From positions 1-64,000 of the forward strand of contig NZ_NFKJ01000006.1 in assembly GCF_002160325.1 (NCBI RefSeq): 64,000 nt of DNA. Direction: 5' to 3'. Both the position numbers and the translations under genes were made by a program. The DNA comes from Lachnoclostridium sp. An181 (lineage in GTDB: Bacteria; Bacillota; Clostridia; Lachnospirales; Lachnospiraceae). This document shows, one piece after another, positions 15,700 to 24,748 of this stretch; the first letter of the stretch is position 1; the number at the start of each line of letters is the position of its first letter. Below the pieces are notes generated by a model. It was not told the origin of the DNA and made no database searches. It saw only the letters and a program-made list of their open reading frames with translations.

Positions 15700-16620
15700 T
15701 TAAAATTTTTCATACTGCATCAACTTCCCCACATGTAGCATTCCCCATCCGTGCTGTTTATGATCACCTGCAATCTCTTCACAGCTGTCCCTGAGTTTCA
15801 ATTTTACTTCCACATTGGATGCATCCGGGTATTTGGATAAGAAACAAGCGACCGCTCCTGACACCACGGGAGTTGCCATGGACGTGCCGCTTTTTCGCAC
15901 ATACGCTTTTTGGGTCTTCCTATACTCAGCATTACATGAAAAAATACCTGACCCCGGAGCAGACAAATCCGGTTTGCAAATACATTCCTGCGTCGGGCCT
16001 CTTCCAGAATAATTTTTCCGCGTATTTTTCTGTGGGTATAAAGGCTCTTCATCATCGCTGGCGCCCACTGTTATCACTTTCCTGCTGCTACCAGGCACTG
16101 TCACGCTTCCTTTTCCCGGCCCGTAATTTCCTGCCGCCGTGACAACGATAAGGCCTGCATCCCAAAGCCGCTCTACTGCTCTTAAAAGCCTTTTCTCCAT
16201 ACTATCCTCTCTGTTTGGAAGTGTACCTATCGAAATATTTACAATGCGGATATGGTACTGGTCTTTATTCTCCAAAATCCATTCTATCCCTTTTAATACA
16301 TCCTTCATTTCTCCATTTCCACTTTTGTCCAGCACTTTTAGTGCGATCAAATCACATTCCGGTGCCATACCTGCATACACACCGTTTGACATTCGCCCGC
16401 TCCCTGCCAGAATCCCGCACACATGCGTACCATGTCCACAGTCATCGTAAGGGTCCCTCCTCCCGTCAAGAAAATCTTTGAACAGCACGATCCTTCCATT
16501 TAAATCCGGATGCTTTACAACCCCTGTGTCAAGCACTGCAATCCCTATATGTTTTCCAATATATCTATTTTTTACAATATCCTGACACCAGTATCCTACC
16601 AATTGTTTTACACGTCTCAT
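15700..16620 (-). CDS. Subtilisin-like serine protease (S8), intracellular type
   Basis: In this 306-aa protease the catalytic triad is visible: D31 in AVLDTGV, H63 in [10 protein letters not shown]247 in SGTSMATP; the oxyanion N165 lies in TAAGN. There is no signal peptide and only a very short N-terminal extension, as in intracellular subtilisins. The start at 16620 follows AAAAAGG; an upstream in-frame GTG at 16656 is possible. It stands alone, divergent from the NSS transporter. Confidence 0.88.
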   Translation of the reverse strand: MRRVKQLVGYWCQDIVKNRYIGKHIGIAVLDTGVVKHPDLNGRIVLFKDFLDGRRDPYDDCGHGTHVCGILAGSGRMSNGVYAGMAPECDLIALKVLDKSGNGEMKDVLKGIEWILENKDQYHIRIVNISIGTLPNREDSMEKRLLRAVERLWDAGLIVVTAAGNYGPGKGSVTVPGSSRKVITVGASDDEEPLYPQKNTRKNYSGRGPTQECICKPDLSAPGSGIFSCNAEYRKTQKAYVRKSGTSMATPVVSGAVACFLSKYPDASNVEVKLKLRDSCEEIAGDHKQHGWGMLHVGKLMQYEKF

Positions 16621-16665
16621 ATATTTCGAACCTTTTTCATTTATCATATTCCTCACAAAGATGGA

Positions 16666-16695
16666 TTGACAATCATAATCCTTCTTTAATATACT
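16666..16695 (+). promoter_or_regulatory. Promoter of the NSS transporter gene
   Basis: A perfect -35 TTGACA (16666-16671) and a -10 TATACT (16690-16695) with an 18-bp spacer lie about 70 nt before the ATG. Confidence 0.6.
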
Positions 16696-16720
16696 GTTGA
16701 CGTATTTAAATTCAGTATAT
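16689..16720. promoter_or_regulatory. Inverted repeat overlapping the transporter promoter
   Basis: ATATACTG (16689-16696) and CAGTATAT (16713-16720) form a perfect 8-bp inverted repeat separated by 16 bp. The left arm covers the -10 box, so a bound regulator would block transcription. Confidence 0.45.
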
Positions 16721-16761
16721 CTGTGTGAAATACAAATCTAAAAGAATGGAGATTTATTTTT

Positions 16762-18129
16762 ATGGAAAGAGAAAAACTTGGTTCCCGCCTTGGTTTCATT
16801 CTGCTCTCCGCAGGATGTGCTATAGGTATTGGAAATGTATGGAAATTTCCATACATGGCAGGTCAGTACGGAGGGGGCGCTTTCGTCCTGTTTTATATTT
16901 TCTTCCTGCTCATCCTTGGTCTTCCGATCATGAGTATGGAATTTGCAATCGGACGTGCCAGCCGCAAAAGTCCGGTCAAGGCGTACAATGTGTTGGAAAA
17001 GAAAGGCCAAAAATGGCATCTTCATGGATATGTGGCGCTCCTTGGCAATTATCTGCTGATGATGTTCTACACAACAGTTTCCGGATGGATGCTGCACTAC
17101 TTCTACCTGACTGCAACCGGACATTTTGTAAATGCTGACGCAGAACAAGTATCCTCCATCTTCTCCGATATGCTCGGACAGCCGAAAGTGATGGTTTTCT
17201 GGATGCTCATTGTAGTCATCTTGGGATTTGGGATCTGCTCTTTTGGACTGCAAAAAGGACTTGAGCGCATCACAAAAGTGATGATGATCGCACTGCTCGT
17301 CATCATGGTTGTGCTGGCAGTAAACAGCGTTTTTATGGATGGAGCAAAAGAAGGCCTCCAATTTTATCTGGCACCTAATTTTGAAAAAATGAAAGAGATT
17401 GGTATCGGCACCACCATTGTAGGAGCAATGAACCAGGCATTCTTTACGCTAAGCCTTGGTATCGGCGCTATGGCCATTTTCGGCAGCTATATCGGAAAAG
17501 AGAGAGCACTTCTTGGCGAAGCAGTGAACGTGGCTATTTTAGACACTTTTGTAGCTCTGGTATCCGGAATGATCATCTTTCCGGCATGTTTTTCCTTTGG
17601 CGTGGAGGCAGACAGCGGACCGAGTCTGATCTTCCTGACTTTGCCAAATATTTTTAATCATATTCCTCTTGGAAGATTGTGGGGAAGCCTTTTCTTTATC
17701 TTTATGGCGTTTGCGGCATTCTCCACTGTGCTTGCTGTGTTTGAGAACATCATCTCGTGCGGCATGGACCTGACCGGATGTACAAGAAAGAAGGCAGCTT
17801 TTATCAACGGAATCGCAATGTTCTTCCTCTCCCTTCCTTGTGTACTCGGATATAATGTTTTCTCCTCCTTCCAGCCATTTGGGAAGGGGTCCACGATCAT
17901 GGACCTGGAGGATTTCCTTGTAAGCAATATCCTTCTTCCGCTCGGCTCCTTTGTATATCTGCTCTTCTGCGTGTCCAGATATGGATGGGGATGGAAAAAC
18001 TATACAGATGAGGCCAACACTGGAAAAGGCTTAAAGGTGGCAAAATGGATGAGAGGGTACTTTACCTATATTCTTCCAGTCATTGTCCTTGTTCTTTTTG
18101 CAATCGGAATCAAAGACAAGTTTTTTTAA
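16762..18129 (+). CDS. Sodium-dependent transporter, NSS/SNF family
   Basis: The 455-aa protein has about 11 membrane helices. The family hallmark in helix 1 (SRLGFILLSAGCAIGIGNVWKFPY) contains the Gly-rich unwound segment that binds Na+ and substrate. The family takes up amino acids or related amines with sodium. The substrate cannot be read from sequence. It is a single-gene unit with its own promoter and a possible operator. Confidence 0.92.
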   Translation: MEREKLGSRLGFILLSAGCAIGIGNVWKFPYMAGQYGGGAFVLFYIFFLLILGLPIMSMEFAIGRASRKSPVKAYNVLEKKGQKWHLHGYVALLGNYLLMMFYTTVSGWMLHYFYLTATGHFVNADAEQVSSIFSDMLGQPKVMVFWMLIVVILGFGICSFGLQKGLERITKVMMIALLVIMVVLAVNSVFMDGAKEGLQFYLAPNFEKMKEIGIGTTIVGAMNQAFFTLSLGIGAMAIFGSYIGKERALLGEAVNVAILDTFVALVSGMIIFPACFSFGVEADSGPSLIFLTLPNIFNHIPLGRLWGSLFFIFMAFAAFSTVLAVFENIISCGMDLTGCTRKKAAFINGIAMFFLSLPCVLGYNVFSSFQPFGKGSTIMDLEDFLVSNILLPLGSFVYLLFCVSRYGWGWKNYTDEANTGKGLKVAKWMRGYFTYILPVIVLVLFAIGIKDKFF

Positions 18130-18170
18130 GTGCAGATTTCCTCAGCAGAAAAAACATAAATTTTTCGGAA

Positions 18171-18198
18171 ACTTGTGCAAGCCCTTCTACATATGATA
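18171..18198 (+). promoter_or_regulatory. Sigma-K-like sporulation promoter
   Basis: AC (18171-18172), a 17-bp spacer, then CATATGATA (18190-18198) match the sigma-K consensus AC-N17-CATANNNTA exactly. The predicted start is about 25 nt before the ATG at 18230. This points to late mother-cell expression of the cysteine-rich protein. Confidence 0.6.
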
Positions 18199-18229
18199 CA
18201 TTGTAAACATTAAACCTGGAGGTTTTACA

Positions 18230-18454
18230 ATGAGTGATTTAACTGCAACAAACTGTGGATGTGGATGCGAAACAGCTTCTAACGGAGGAAACAACTGTCT
18301 TTGGATCATTCTTTTGTTGGCTTGCTGCGGCGGATGCGGCGGCAGTGGATTTAGCGGATTCGGCGGATGTGGAGACAACAGCTGTCTTTGGATCATCCTT
18401 CTGCTGATCTTCTGTGGCGGATGCGGCAACACATTCAACAATGGATGCTGCTAG
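18230..18454 (+). CDS. Cysteine/glycine-rich small protein, probable spore coat component
   Basis: The 74-aa protein is built of two repeats: CLWIILLLACCGGCGG and CLWIILLLIFCGGCGN, each a short hydrophobic core followed by Cys-Gly clusters, with a further CGCGC near the start and CC at the end. It has 14 or more cysteines. It resembles entries annotated as chorion class high-cysteine proteins in Clostridia. The upstream sigma-K-like promoter supports a coat or crust protein that is disulfide-crosslinked. A strong CTGGAGG precedes the ATG. Confidence 0.65.
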   Translation: MSDLTATNCGCGCETASNGGNNCLWIILLLACCGGCGGSGFSGFGGCGDNSCLWIILLLIFCGGCGNTFNNGCC

Positions 18455-18497
18455 AAACAGAATAGGAAACAACTGATCAACTAACAGATGAAACAAA

Positions 18498-18534
18498 GAA
18501 AACGGCTGCAGCTTTTCAAGCTGCAGCCGTTTTC
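18498..18534 (+). terminator. Terminator between convergent small genes
   Basis: A perfect long hairpin with arms GAAAACGGCTGCAGCTT and AAGCTGCAGCCGTTTTC serves the coat-like gene and, on the other strand, the 53-aa ORF. Confidence 0.85.
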
Positions 18535-18536
18535 CT

Positions 18537-18698
18537 TTATCTTCGATGGTTATAATAAGTTTCTTTCCACTCTTTCAAATTCCTCGTCTCTCTTTTGGTA
18601 TCCTCCATATTTTTTTCCGCATCCAGCTGCTTTTTCAACATACATTCCTCGTCCAGCTCAAAAACAGCATTTCCATCAATGATCAATTTTCGTTTCAT
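18537..18698 (-). CDS. Small conserved-looking hypothetical protein (53 aa)
   Basis: The ORF starts MKRKLIIDGNAVFELDEECM and continues as a charged helix ending in KEWKETYYNHRR. AGAGGAT lies about 11 nt upstream of the ATG. It ends directly at the shared bidirectional terminator, which supports a real transcript. No domain is recognised; it looks cytosolic. Confidence 0.6.
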   Translation of the reverse strand: MKRKLIIDGNAVFELDEECMLKKQLDAEKNMEDTKRETRNLKEWKETYYNHRR

Positions 18699-18803
18699 AT
18701 GTTTTCAATCCTCTCTTTTCTCTCTTTATTATATGAGGATTTCATATTTTGGCCTTTTTATACATATATATGATTCAGTATTATCAAAGGAAGGAGGAGC
18801 TCT

Positions 18804-19319
18804 ATGAAAGAAAACAAGACATACCCAATGACTCCTTTTGATCTTGAAACTACGGATGATTCTCTACGGATGATGAAATTGTTTCTCCCGTATCTCCCTC
18901 CTTCTTATCAAAAAATGCTTGGCATCTACATCAAGTTTCAGGAGCTTCAGCATACGCTTACGGTCCTGTCTTTTCCCATAAAAGCTATGCATACGCAGTC
19001 TCTACCTCCGGCTCCCCCCTCTTTTTTCTCCATTTTGGAAGAAATTCGGCCTTATTTGCCCGAGCAGACAGCTGCCGCCCTGGAACAGGCTGCACAGATG
19101 ATGCAGATGCTGGACTTGATTGGACATATGCAGTCTGAGGAAAATGCAAATCCCATGGACATGATCATGAGTATGATGAAACCTGAGGACAAGGAAATGT
19201 TTGAAACTTACAGTTCTATGTTTTCTGATATTGGAGACTTCCAGAAAGGAGGTGACACCGAAGATGAACGAATGGATAAATCACCCGGCGATGGAGAACC
19301 TGGATCCTCTCAAACTTGA
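18804..19319 (+). CDS. Hypothetical protein, methionine-rich helical
   Basis: The 171-aa soluble protein has an N-terminal helical region (RMMKLFLPYLPPSYQKMLGIY), a proline-rich linker near residue 70 (LPPAPPSFF), and a methionine-rich segment (PMDMIMSMMKPEDKEMFE). A strong AAGGAGGAG precedes the ATG. The upstream DNA contains ATA-N16-CATATATA, a weak sigma-E-like match. The next gene starts inside its 3' end, so the two are coupled and probably interact. I do not recognise the family. Confidence 0.6.
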   Translation: MKENKTYPMTPFDLETTDDSLRMMKLFLPYLPPSYQKMLGIYIKFQELQHTLTVLSFPIKAMHTQSLPPAPPSFFSILEEIRPYLPEQTAAALEQAAQMMQMLDLIGHMQSEENANPMDMIMSMMKPEDKEMFETYSSMFSDIGDFQKGGDTEDERMDKSPGDGEPGSSQT

Positions 19320-19554
19320 GCTGATCAAAAAAGCAGCTGAGCAGACCCGCGGAAAAAACGGGAAATCTCTTGCTCCTGTGATGATGGCTCTGATTCATGC
19401 GGCAAACCAAAAGGGAGTTCGTTTTACATCCGAGGAAATGGATCTGATTCTGTCTTTAATGAAAGAGGGCAAATCTGAGGCTGAAAAGCAACAGATCGAC
19501 CAGACAATTGCCATGGTATCATCACTCATGAAAACCCAAACAAAAGAAAAATGA
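19264..19554 (+). CDS. Hypothetical helical protein coupled to upstream gene
   Basis: The 96-aa protein begins MNEWINHPAMENLDPLKLEL and is predicted to be all helical, with a lysine/glutamate-rich C-terminal half (MKEGKSEAEKQQIDQ). The ATG follows AGGAGGTGA within the end of the upstream gene. An upstream in-frame ATG at 19201 lacks a ribosome site. Its repeated MM/LM pattern is similar in style to the partner, so both may derive from one helical fold. Function unknown. Confidence 0.6.
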   Translation: MNEWINHPAMENLDPLKLELIKKAAEQTRGKNGKSLAPVMMALIHAANQKGVRFTSEEMDLILSLMKEGKSEAEKQQIDQTIAMVSSLMKTQTKEK

Positions 19555-19572
19555 AGGGGATATATTCCCCTT

Positions 19573-20046
19573 CTAAAATCCTTCTTCTTTTCTCATCTTT
19601 CTCATCTGGCGCCTTTTTTTCGCGCCCTCCCACTCTGCCATCTCAGTCTTTGACTCAATCAGGAGTCCCGGAACTTGTTTTGGTGTATCATTTTCATCAA
19701 GAGCCACCAGCGTAACATAAGCTCTGTTGATGGGCCTCCTCTCCCCTGCAATATTCTCAACATAAGTATCCACCCGCACTTCCATGGATGTATTTCCCAC
19801 AAATGTCAGGTATCCGATCACAACCAGTGTATCTCCCTGATACGCTCCTTTGATAAATCTTAAATTATCCACGGATGCAGTCGTAATATTGGAGCGGGAA
19901 TGACGTTTCGCCACAAGCCCTGCTACCTCGTCAATCCACTGCATCAGGATACCGCCAAACAATCTTCCTGCACTGTTTAGATGGTTCGGACGAATCAAAT
20001 GCATGGTCTCCACTCTGGAATCAGCCACTTTTCTTTTTTCCTGCAT
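19573..20046 (-). CDS. Acyl-CoA thioesterase, hot-dog fold
   Basis: The 157-aa protein has the YciA/BFIT-like signature: MHLIRPNHLNSAGRLFGGILMQWIDEVAG, with the hot-dog helix and the Asn/Asp catalytic region, then ASVDNLRF. It hydrolyses acyl-CoA to fatty acid and CoA; chain-length preference is unknown. The C-terminus is unusually basic (KKRRQMRKMRK). The start at 20046 follows GAGGAG. Confidence 0.88.
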   Translation of the reverse strand: MQEKRKVADSRVETMHLIRPNHLNSAGRLFGGILMQWIDEVAGLVAKRHSRSNITTASVDNLRFIKGAYQGDTLVVIGYLTFVGNTSMEVRVDTYVENIAGERRPINRAYVTLVALDENDTPKQVPGLLIESKTEMAEWEGAKKRRQMRKMRKEEGF

Positions 20047-20173
20047 AGTTTTCTCCTCTTTTTCTAAAGTACTTTTATTGTACCACACCCTCTGCTATAC
20101 TAAAACCAGTTTTACAAAACAATTGAAAGCAGGCTTAGCTTACTTTCAATCGTCATGAACAAAGGAGACGCAT

Positions 20174-20926
20174 ATGAAAAATATAAAATTATATCTGCAG
20201 TACGATGGATCAAGATATCTTGGCTGGTCAGATGGAAAAAAGTCTGACTCTCCTCGTTTTATATCTGTACGGCTTGCCAACATTATAGAAAAACTCTCTG
20301 TTTTCCCTGCCACATTGTACTGCTCCCAAAAAACAGAAAAAGGCGTTCACGCTCTTTCCCAATGTGTGAGTTTTCCTTTTTCCGGCTCTCATTCCCCCAA
20401 AGAACTTGCGGACTATATCAATACCTATCTGCCCGCTGACATAACATTACTCTCTGCGAAGGAGGCTCCTCCTGCTTTCCGCGCGGATCTCTACATCTCG
20501 AAAAAATGTTTTGAATACCGCATATGTACGGACAAGTCTTTCTTTCCTTTTGCAAAAGACTTTCAGTACCTTTTTGATGAACCTCTTCCTTTGGAGAAAC
20601 TTCGTGCTGCCGCACAGCTGTTCGCTGGAAAGCACGATTTTTCGGCCTTCTCTATATCCCGCAAAAAGAAGGGAAATGAGAAGACCGTTTTTCGCTGTGA
20701 CATTCATCTGAATGCGCACGGAGCCACTCTTTCTTTTGAGGCCAACGACTTCCTTCCCGGTATGGCACTTGCCATTCCCGGCGCTATCCTTGCATATGCG
20801 AAAGACGAGCTTACTCTGGAAGACATCCGACTTGCCCTTGCAAAACAGCAGAAACATAAAATTCCTTTTGCCCCTGCCCATGCACTTTACCTGAAAGAAG
20901 TTGTCTACCGTCAGCCATCTGATTAA
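20174..20926 (+). CDS. TruA-like pseudouridine synthase with altered active site
   Basis: The 250-aa protein has the TruA fold: LQYDGSRYLGW at the N-terminus, GVHALSQ, FRADLYISKKCFEYRI and a C-terminal half with FLPGMALAIPGAIL. TruA normally converts U38-40 of tRNA to pseudouridine using the Asp of GRTDxGVHA. Here the same place reads SQKTEKGVHA, so the catalytic Asp is Glu55 and the preceding GR is QK. The segment that normally reads NTIQG is also lost. It is probably a paralogue with changed or no activity; a standard truA is expected elsewhere. Its 3' end overlaps the convergent patatin gene by 4 nt. Confidence 0.75.
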   Translation: MKNIKLYLQYDGSRYLGWSDGKKSDSPRFISVRLANIIEKLSVFPATLYCSQKTEKGVHALSQCVSFPFSGSHSPKELADYINTYLPADITLLSAKEAPPAFRADLYISKKCFEYRICTDKSFFPFAKDFQYLFDEPLPLEKLRAAAQLFAGKHDFSAFSISRKKKGNEKTVFRCDIHLNAHGATLSFEANDFLPGMALAIPGAILAYAKDELTLEDIRLALAKQQKHKIPFAPAHALYLKEVVYRQPSD

Positions 20927-21780
20927 ATTTCCAAAAACTTCGTCAGTCTGTCCGCCTGCTCTTTCATACTGTCATATCCGTGTTCATAGAACGTGAGCAG
21001 TTTCTCATAGTCTTTTTCCATCCGGCCAATGGTTGGCATACTTGGCCGGAGAACAAAGATTTTCCCCTCCTCTTCCAGCTTTTCGATCCACTGCGCTGTC
21101 CGGTTATACACGATCGGACGTCTCAGAATACTCTTTACCAATTCCGGATATCTACGATAAGCTCTTCGGTAAATATTTGCCTCTGCCTTTGAAACCGGTT
21201 TTTTCCTGTAACCTTTTTGTCTTGTCAAAATAAGAATGATCTTCTTATTTCCAATCTCAACTGCTCTTTTAACAGGAATGGAATCCGCCAATCCCCCGTC
21301 CAGATACGGGATTCCGTCGATTTTTACGATTGGAGAAACTAGCGGCATGCTGCTGGATGCCCGGCAGATTTTCATCAGTTTTTCCTTGTCTTTATCTTCT
21401 GTCAGATATTCCGCTTTTCCTGTCATACAGTTTGTCACAACACATTCACAGACTGCATCAGAAGAAAAATATGTCTCAAAATCAAACGGAAAATCCTCCA
21501 TCGGAAATCGGTGAAACAGTTTTTCCATATCAATCAAAGTCCTCTCCTTCACGATCGTGCGAAAATCTGCAATATAGCTGTATTCTTTTTCTCTTTGAAT
21601 CATACAGTCCTTGGAACGCCCCGGCTGTCTGGAGACATAATCGATCGCATTGCACGATCCTGCGGATACACCCACAACATGGGAAACATACAGGTCATTG
21701 TCCATCAGAAAATCCAACGCCCCCGCAGTAAACACTCCTCTCTTGGCTCCGCCTTCCAGAACCATTGTCGCTTTTATCAT
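20923..21780 (-). CDS. Patatin-like phospholipase
   Basis: The 285-aa cytosolic protein has a glycine-rich oxyanion loop (LEGGAKRGVF), the nucleophile Ser in GVSAG, and the Asp of the dyad in YLDGGLADSIP. It hydrolyses lipid acyl esters; the family relation is to YjjU/RssA-type bacterial patatins. A basic segment (RKKPVSKAEANIYRRAYRRYP) may bind membranes. Single-gene unit, convergent with the truA-like gene. Confidence 0.9.
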   Translation of the reverse strand: MIKATMVLEGGAKRGVFTAGALDFLMDNDLYVSHVVGVSAGSCNAIDYVSRQPGRSKDCMIQREKEYSYIADFRTIVKERTLIDMEKLFHRFPMEDFPFDFETYFSSDAVCECVVTNCMTGKAEYLTEDKDKEKLMKICRASSSMPLVSPIVKIDGIPYLDGGLADSIPVKRAVEIGNKKIILILTRQKGYRKKPVSKAEANIYRRAYRRYPELVKSILRRPIVYNRTAQWIEKLEEEGKIFVLRPSMPTIGRMEKDYEKLLTFYEHGYDSMKEQADRLTKFLEI

Positions 21781-21981
21781 ATATCATACCTACTTTCTGA
21801 ATTCTTCTTCTCATTCCATATTTACTAATTATATACCTTTTTGTGAAGGATGCAACAAAAGAAAATTTCTTAAGTCAAAGGGAATCCTCGCCCTGTCCTT
21901 GCAACCATTTTCTACTTATGATAATATAAGCGTTGGTAAAGAACAAGAAAGCTTAACAATAATTATCAAGGAGATTTTTTC

Positions 21982-23613
21982 ATGATTAGTGCAAATAACA
22001 TTACATTGCGTGTTGGAAAAAAAGCATTGTTTGAAGATGTCAATATTAAATTCACAGAGGGAAACTGCTATGGACTTATCGGTGCAAATGGAGCCGGAAA
22101 ATCCACATTTTTGAAGATTCTATCCGGCCAGCTGGAACCGACAAACGGAGATGTATGCATCACTCCAGGGGAACGTCTTTCCTTCCTTCAGCAGGACCAC
22201 TTTCAGTACGATGAATTTCCGGTGTTGGATACTGTCATCATGGGGAATAAACGCCTTTATGAGATCATGAAAGAGAAAGAAGCCATCTATGCAAAGGAAG
22301 ATTTCACCGATGAGGACGGTATGAAAGCCAGTGAACTGGAAGGTGAATTTGCGGCAATGAACGGCTGGGAGGCTGAATCCGATGCTGCCACTTTGCTCAA
22401 CGGTCTTGGTATCGAGACTGAACTTCACTACAAATATCTAAAAGAGCTTACAGGTCCGGAAAAGGTAAAGGTTCTTCTTGCCCAGGCCCTGTTCGGAAAC
22501 CCGGACATCCTTCTTTTGGACGAGCCGACCAACCACCTGGATCTGGATGCCATTGCATGGCTGGAAGAATTTTTGATCAACTTTGACAACACGGTCATCG
22601 TTGTATCTCACGACCGCTATTTTCTCAATAAAGTCTGTACCCAGATTGCAGACATCGACTACGGAAAGATTCAGCTTTTCGCCGGAAACTACGACTTCTG
22701 GTATGAGTCCAGCCAGCTTTTGATCCGCCAGATGAAAGAGGCGAACAAAAAGAAAGAGGAAAAAATCAAAGAACTGCAGGATTTTATCTCCCGTTTCAGC
22801 GCCAATGCATCCAAGTCCAAACAGGCGACTTCCAGAAAACGTGCGCTTGAAAAAATTCAGTTGGACGAGATCCGACCTTCCAGCAGAAAATATCCTTACA
22901 TTGATTTTAAGCCAAACCGTGAAATCGGAAACGAGGTTCTTTTTGTGGAAGATCTGACAAAGACTATTGACGGAGAACTTGTGCTCGACCACGTTTCCTT
23001 TACCTTGAATCGTGAGGATAAAGTGGCGTTTGTAGGCGGGAATGAGCTTGCCAAGACAACACTCTTTAAAATTTTGACCGGAGAGATGGAGCCGGACGAA
23101 GGGACATACAAATGGGGTGTTACCACCACACAGGCATATTTTCCAAAAGACAGCACAAAGGAATTTGACAATGAGTACACCATCGTGGATTGGCTGACCC
23201 AGTATTCTGAAGAAAAGGATGCCACTTATGTGCGCGGTTTCCTCGGAAGGATGCTTTTCTCCGGAGATGACGGTGTCAAAAAGGTAAAGGTGCTCTCAGG
23301 AGGGGAAAAGGTGCGCTGCCTGCTCTCCAAAATGATGATTTCCGGTGCAAATATTCTCATTATGGATGAGCCGACCAACCATCTGGATATGGAATCCATC
23401 ACTGCCTTAAATAACGGTATGATAAAATTCCCTGGTGTTATCCTTTTTACATCCCATGACCATCAAGTTGTGCAGACAACCGCAAACAGAATTATGGAAA
23501 TTCTTCCTGGCGGAAAAATGATCGACAAAGTCACAACATACGACGAATATCTGGAGAGCGATGAAATGGCAAGAAAACGCCAGATATATTCTGTAACAGA
23601 AGAAGACAATTAA
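21982..23613 (+). CDS. ABC-F family ATPase (YbiT-like)
   Basis: This 543-aa soluble protein has two ATP-binding domains and no membrane part. Domain 1 has GANGAGKST and [12 protein letters not shown], with signature LTGPEKVK in place of LSGGE. Domain 2 has an unusual Walker [10 protein letters not shown], and a standard LSGGEK and [10 protein letters not shown]. The charged linker at about residues 245-290 ([14 protein letters not shown]) is the ribosome P-site tRNA interaction motif of ABC-F factors. It likely acts on stalled ribosomes. A direct resistance role is less likely because the linker is short. luxS follows by 23 nt. Confidence 0.9.
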   Translation: MISANNITLRVGKKALFEDVNIKFTEGNCYGLIGANGAGKSTFLKILSGQLEPTNGDVCITPGERLSFLQQDHFQYDEFPVLDTVIMGNKRLYEIMKEKEAIYAKEDFTDEDGMKASELEGEFAAMNGWEAESDAATLLNGLGIETELHYKYLKELTGPEKVKVLLAQALFGNPDILLLDEPTNHLDLDAIAWLEEFLINFDNTVIVVSHDRYFLNKVCTQIADIDYGKIQLFAGNYDFWYESSQLLIRQMKEANKKKEEKIKELQDFISRFSANASKSKQATSRKRALEKIQLDEIRPSSRKYPYIDFKPNREIGNEVLFVEDLTKTIDGELVLDHVSFTLNREDKVAFVGGNELAKTTLFKILTGEMEPDEGTYKWGVTTTQAYFPKDSTKEFDNEYTIVDWLTQYSEEKDATYVRGFLGRMLFSGDDGVKKVKVLSGGEKVRCLLSKMMISGANILIMDEPTNHLDMESITALNNGMIKFPGVILFTSHDHQVVQTTANRIMEILPGGKMIDKVTTYDEYLESDEMARKRQIYSVTEEDN

Positions 23614-23636
23614 TCAAAAAATTTGGAGGGATCCTG

Positions 23637-24119
23637 ATGGAAAAAATCACAAGTTTTACAATCGACCATTTAAAACTCGTTCCTGGTCTGTACGTTTCGC
23701 GCATAGACTTGGTAAACGGTTTCCCGGTCACAACCTTTGACATCCGCATTACCAACCCAAATGAAGAACCCGTTCTCAACACTGCGGAAGTCCACACAAT
23801 GGAACACCTTGGCGCTACGTTTTTGCGGAACCACAAAGAATACGGTTCAAAGACTCTCTATTTTGGACCTATGGGATGCCGCACTGGTTTTTATCTTCTG
23901 CTCGCAGGAAAGTACGAATCCCGCGACATTGTCCCTTTGATAAAAGAATTATTTTCTTTTATGGCTGACTTTGAAGGTGAAGTGCCTGGGGCATCTGCAA
24001 AAGACTGCGGCAATTATCTGGACATGAACCTTCGAATGGCAAAATATATTTCCAGAAAATACCTGACAGAAGTGTTGGAAAAGATAGATGATTCCAGGTT
24101 GATCTATCCAAACTCCTGA
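23637..24119 (+). CDS. luxS: S-ribosylhomocysteine lyase (autoinducer-2 synthesis)
   Basis: The 160-aa metalloenzyme splits S-ribosylhomocysteine into homocysteine and DPD, the precursor of AI-2. The metal site is complete: H53-T-M-E56-H57 and C124 in KDCGNY; the catalytic C81 lies in [20 protein letters not shown] precedes the ATG. It is transcribed with the ABC-F gene. No pfs is nearby. Confidence 0.97.
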   Translation: MEKITSFTIDHLKLVPGLYVSRIDLVNGFPVTTFDIRITNPNEEPVLNTAEVHTMEHLGATFLRNHKEYGSKTLYFGPMGCRTGFYLLLAGKYESRDIVPLIKELFSFMADFEGEVPGASAKDCGNYLDMNLRMAKYISRKYLTEVLEKIDDSRLIYPNS

Positions 24120-24135
24120 TACAAATTTAACTTTA

Positions 24136-24186
24136 AAAAGGAGGATGTTCCCAAGTCATTTTATAACTTGGGGAATATCCTCCTTC
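24136..24186. terminator. Bidirectional terminator after luxS
   Basis: A long stem (AAAAAGGAGGAT with ATCCTCCTT plus an inner CCCAAGT/ACTTGGG) has T runs on both sides and serves luxS and the convergent gene at 24161-24718, whose 3' end lies within it. Confidence 0.85.
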
Positions 24187-24718
24187 TTTTTTTCTTCAAC
24201 ACTTTTTTTCTGATATAGGCAAATGTCTTATCCTCCCCTTCTTTTGCCAGCATAAAGAGAAGTTTTTCCAGCAGCGCTCTTGTCTCCTTGTGCAGGATAT
24301 GGTATGCAGCTCCCCTCTGATAATATTCCAGTGGAGAGCAGTCCGTATATTTTTCCTTCATATAGGTCTTCGAGGCAGCGATTCTGTCCATAAACATTTC
24401 CACCACATACTGCACCGGCATCTTCATTCCGGAAATGCCTTTTTCCTCTCCGATCCCATAATCCAGCCAATACTCCAGATGGTGCTTATTCCTTCCTTTA
24501 TGGTGAAGCCACGCAGAAGAATACCCCTTTGTCTCTCTCTCTGCATTGTTGGGACTTCTGTTTCCCTGATAATATTTACAGCCCACCAAAAATTCTGTAG
24601 GTGAATATTTCGATAAATCGTGCATCAGTCCCTGCCGGTAAAGTCCTACTCTAAAACAACCTTTCATCACCAGCCATTTGTGATGATTGATCGTGCGGAA
24701 ATGTTTCCACGCTTTCAT
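24161..24718 (-). CDS. DUF5662 family protein (HD-like)
   Basis: The 185-aa protein has conserved His/Asp positions in NHHKWLVMKGCF, LMHDLSKYSPTEF and HHKGRNKHHLEYW, resembling the metal-binding pattern of HD phosphohydrolases. This matches DUF5662, often seen in Clostridia and their phages. The substrate is unknown. The C-terminus is strongly basic (KKVLKKKRRR). It is 30 nt downstream of traX on the same strand. Confidence 0.75.
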   Translation of the reverse strand: MKAWKHFRTINHHKWLVMKGCFRVGLYRQGLMHDLSKYSPTEFLVGCKYYQGNRSPNNAERETKGYSSAWLHHKGRNKHHLEYWLDYGIGEEKGISGMKMPVQYVVEMFMDRIAASKTYMKEKYTDCSPLEYYQRGAAYHILHKETRALLEKLLFMLAKEGEDKTFAYIRKKVLKKKRRRIFPKL

Positions 24719-24748
24719 TCTCTGTATCTTCCTTTCTTCAAATCCGTC

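Noticed and set aside
21982-23613. ABC-F protein as a broken gene because of GGNELAKTT and LTGPEK
   Set aside because: Such variants occur in YbiT-like ABC-F proteins; the second signature and both Walker B motifs are intact, so it is taken as functional.
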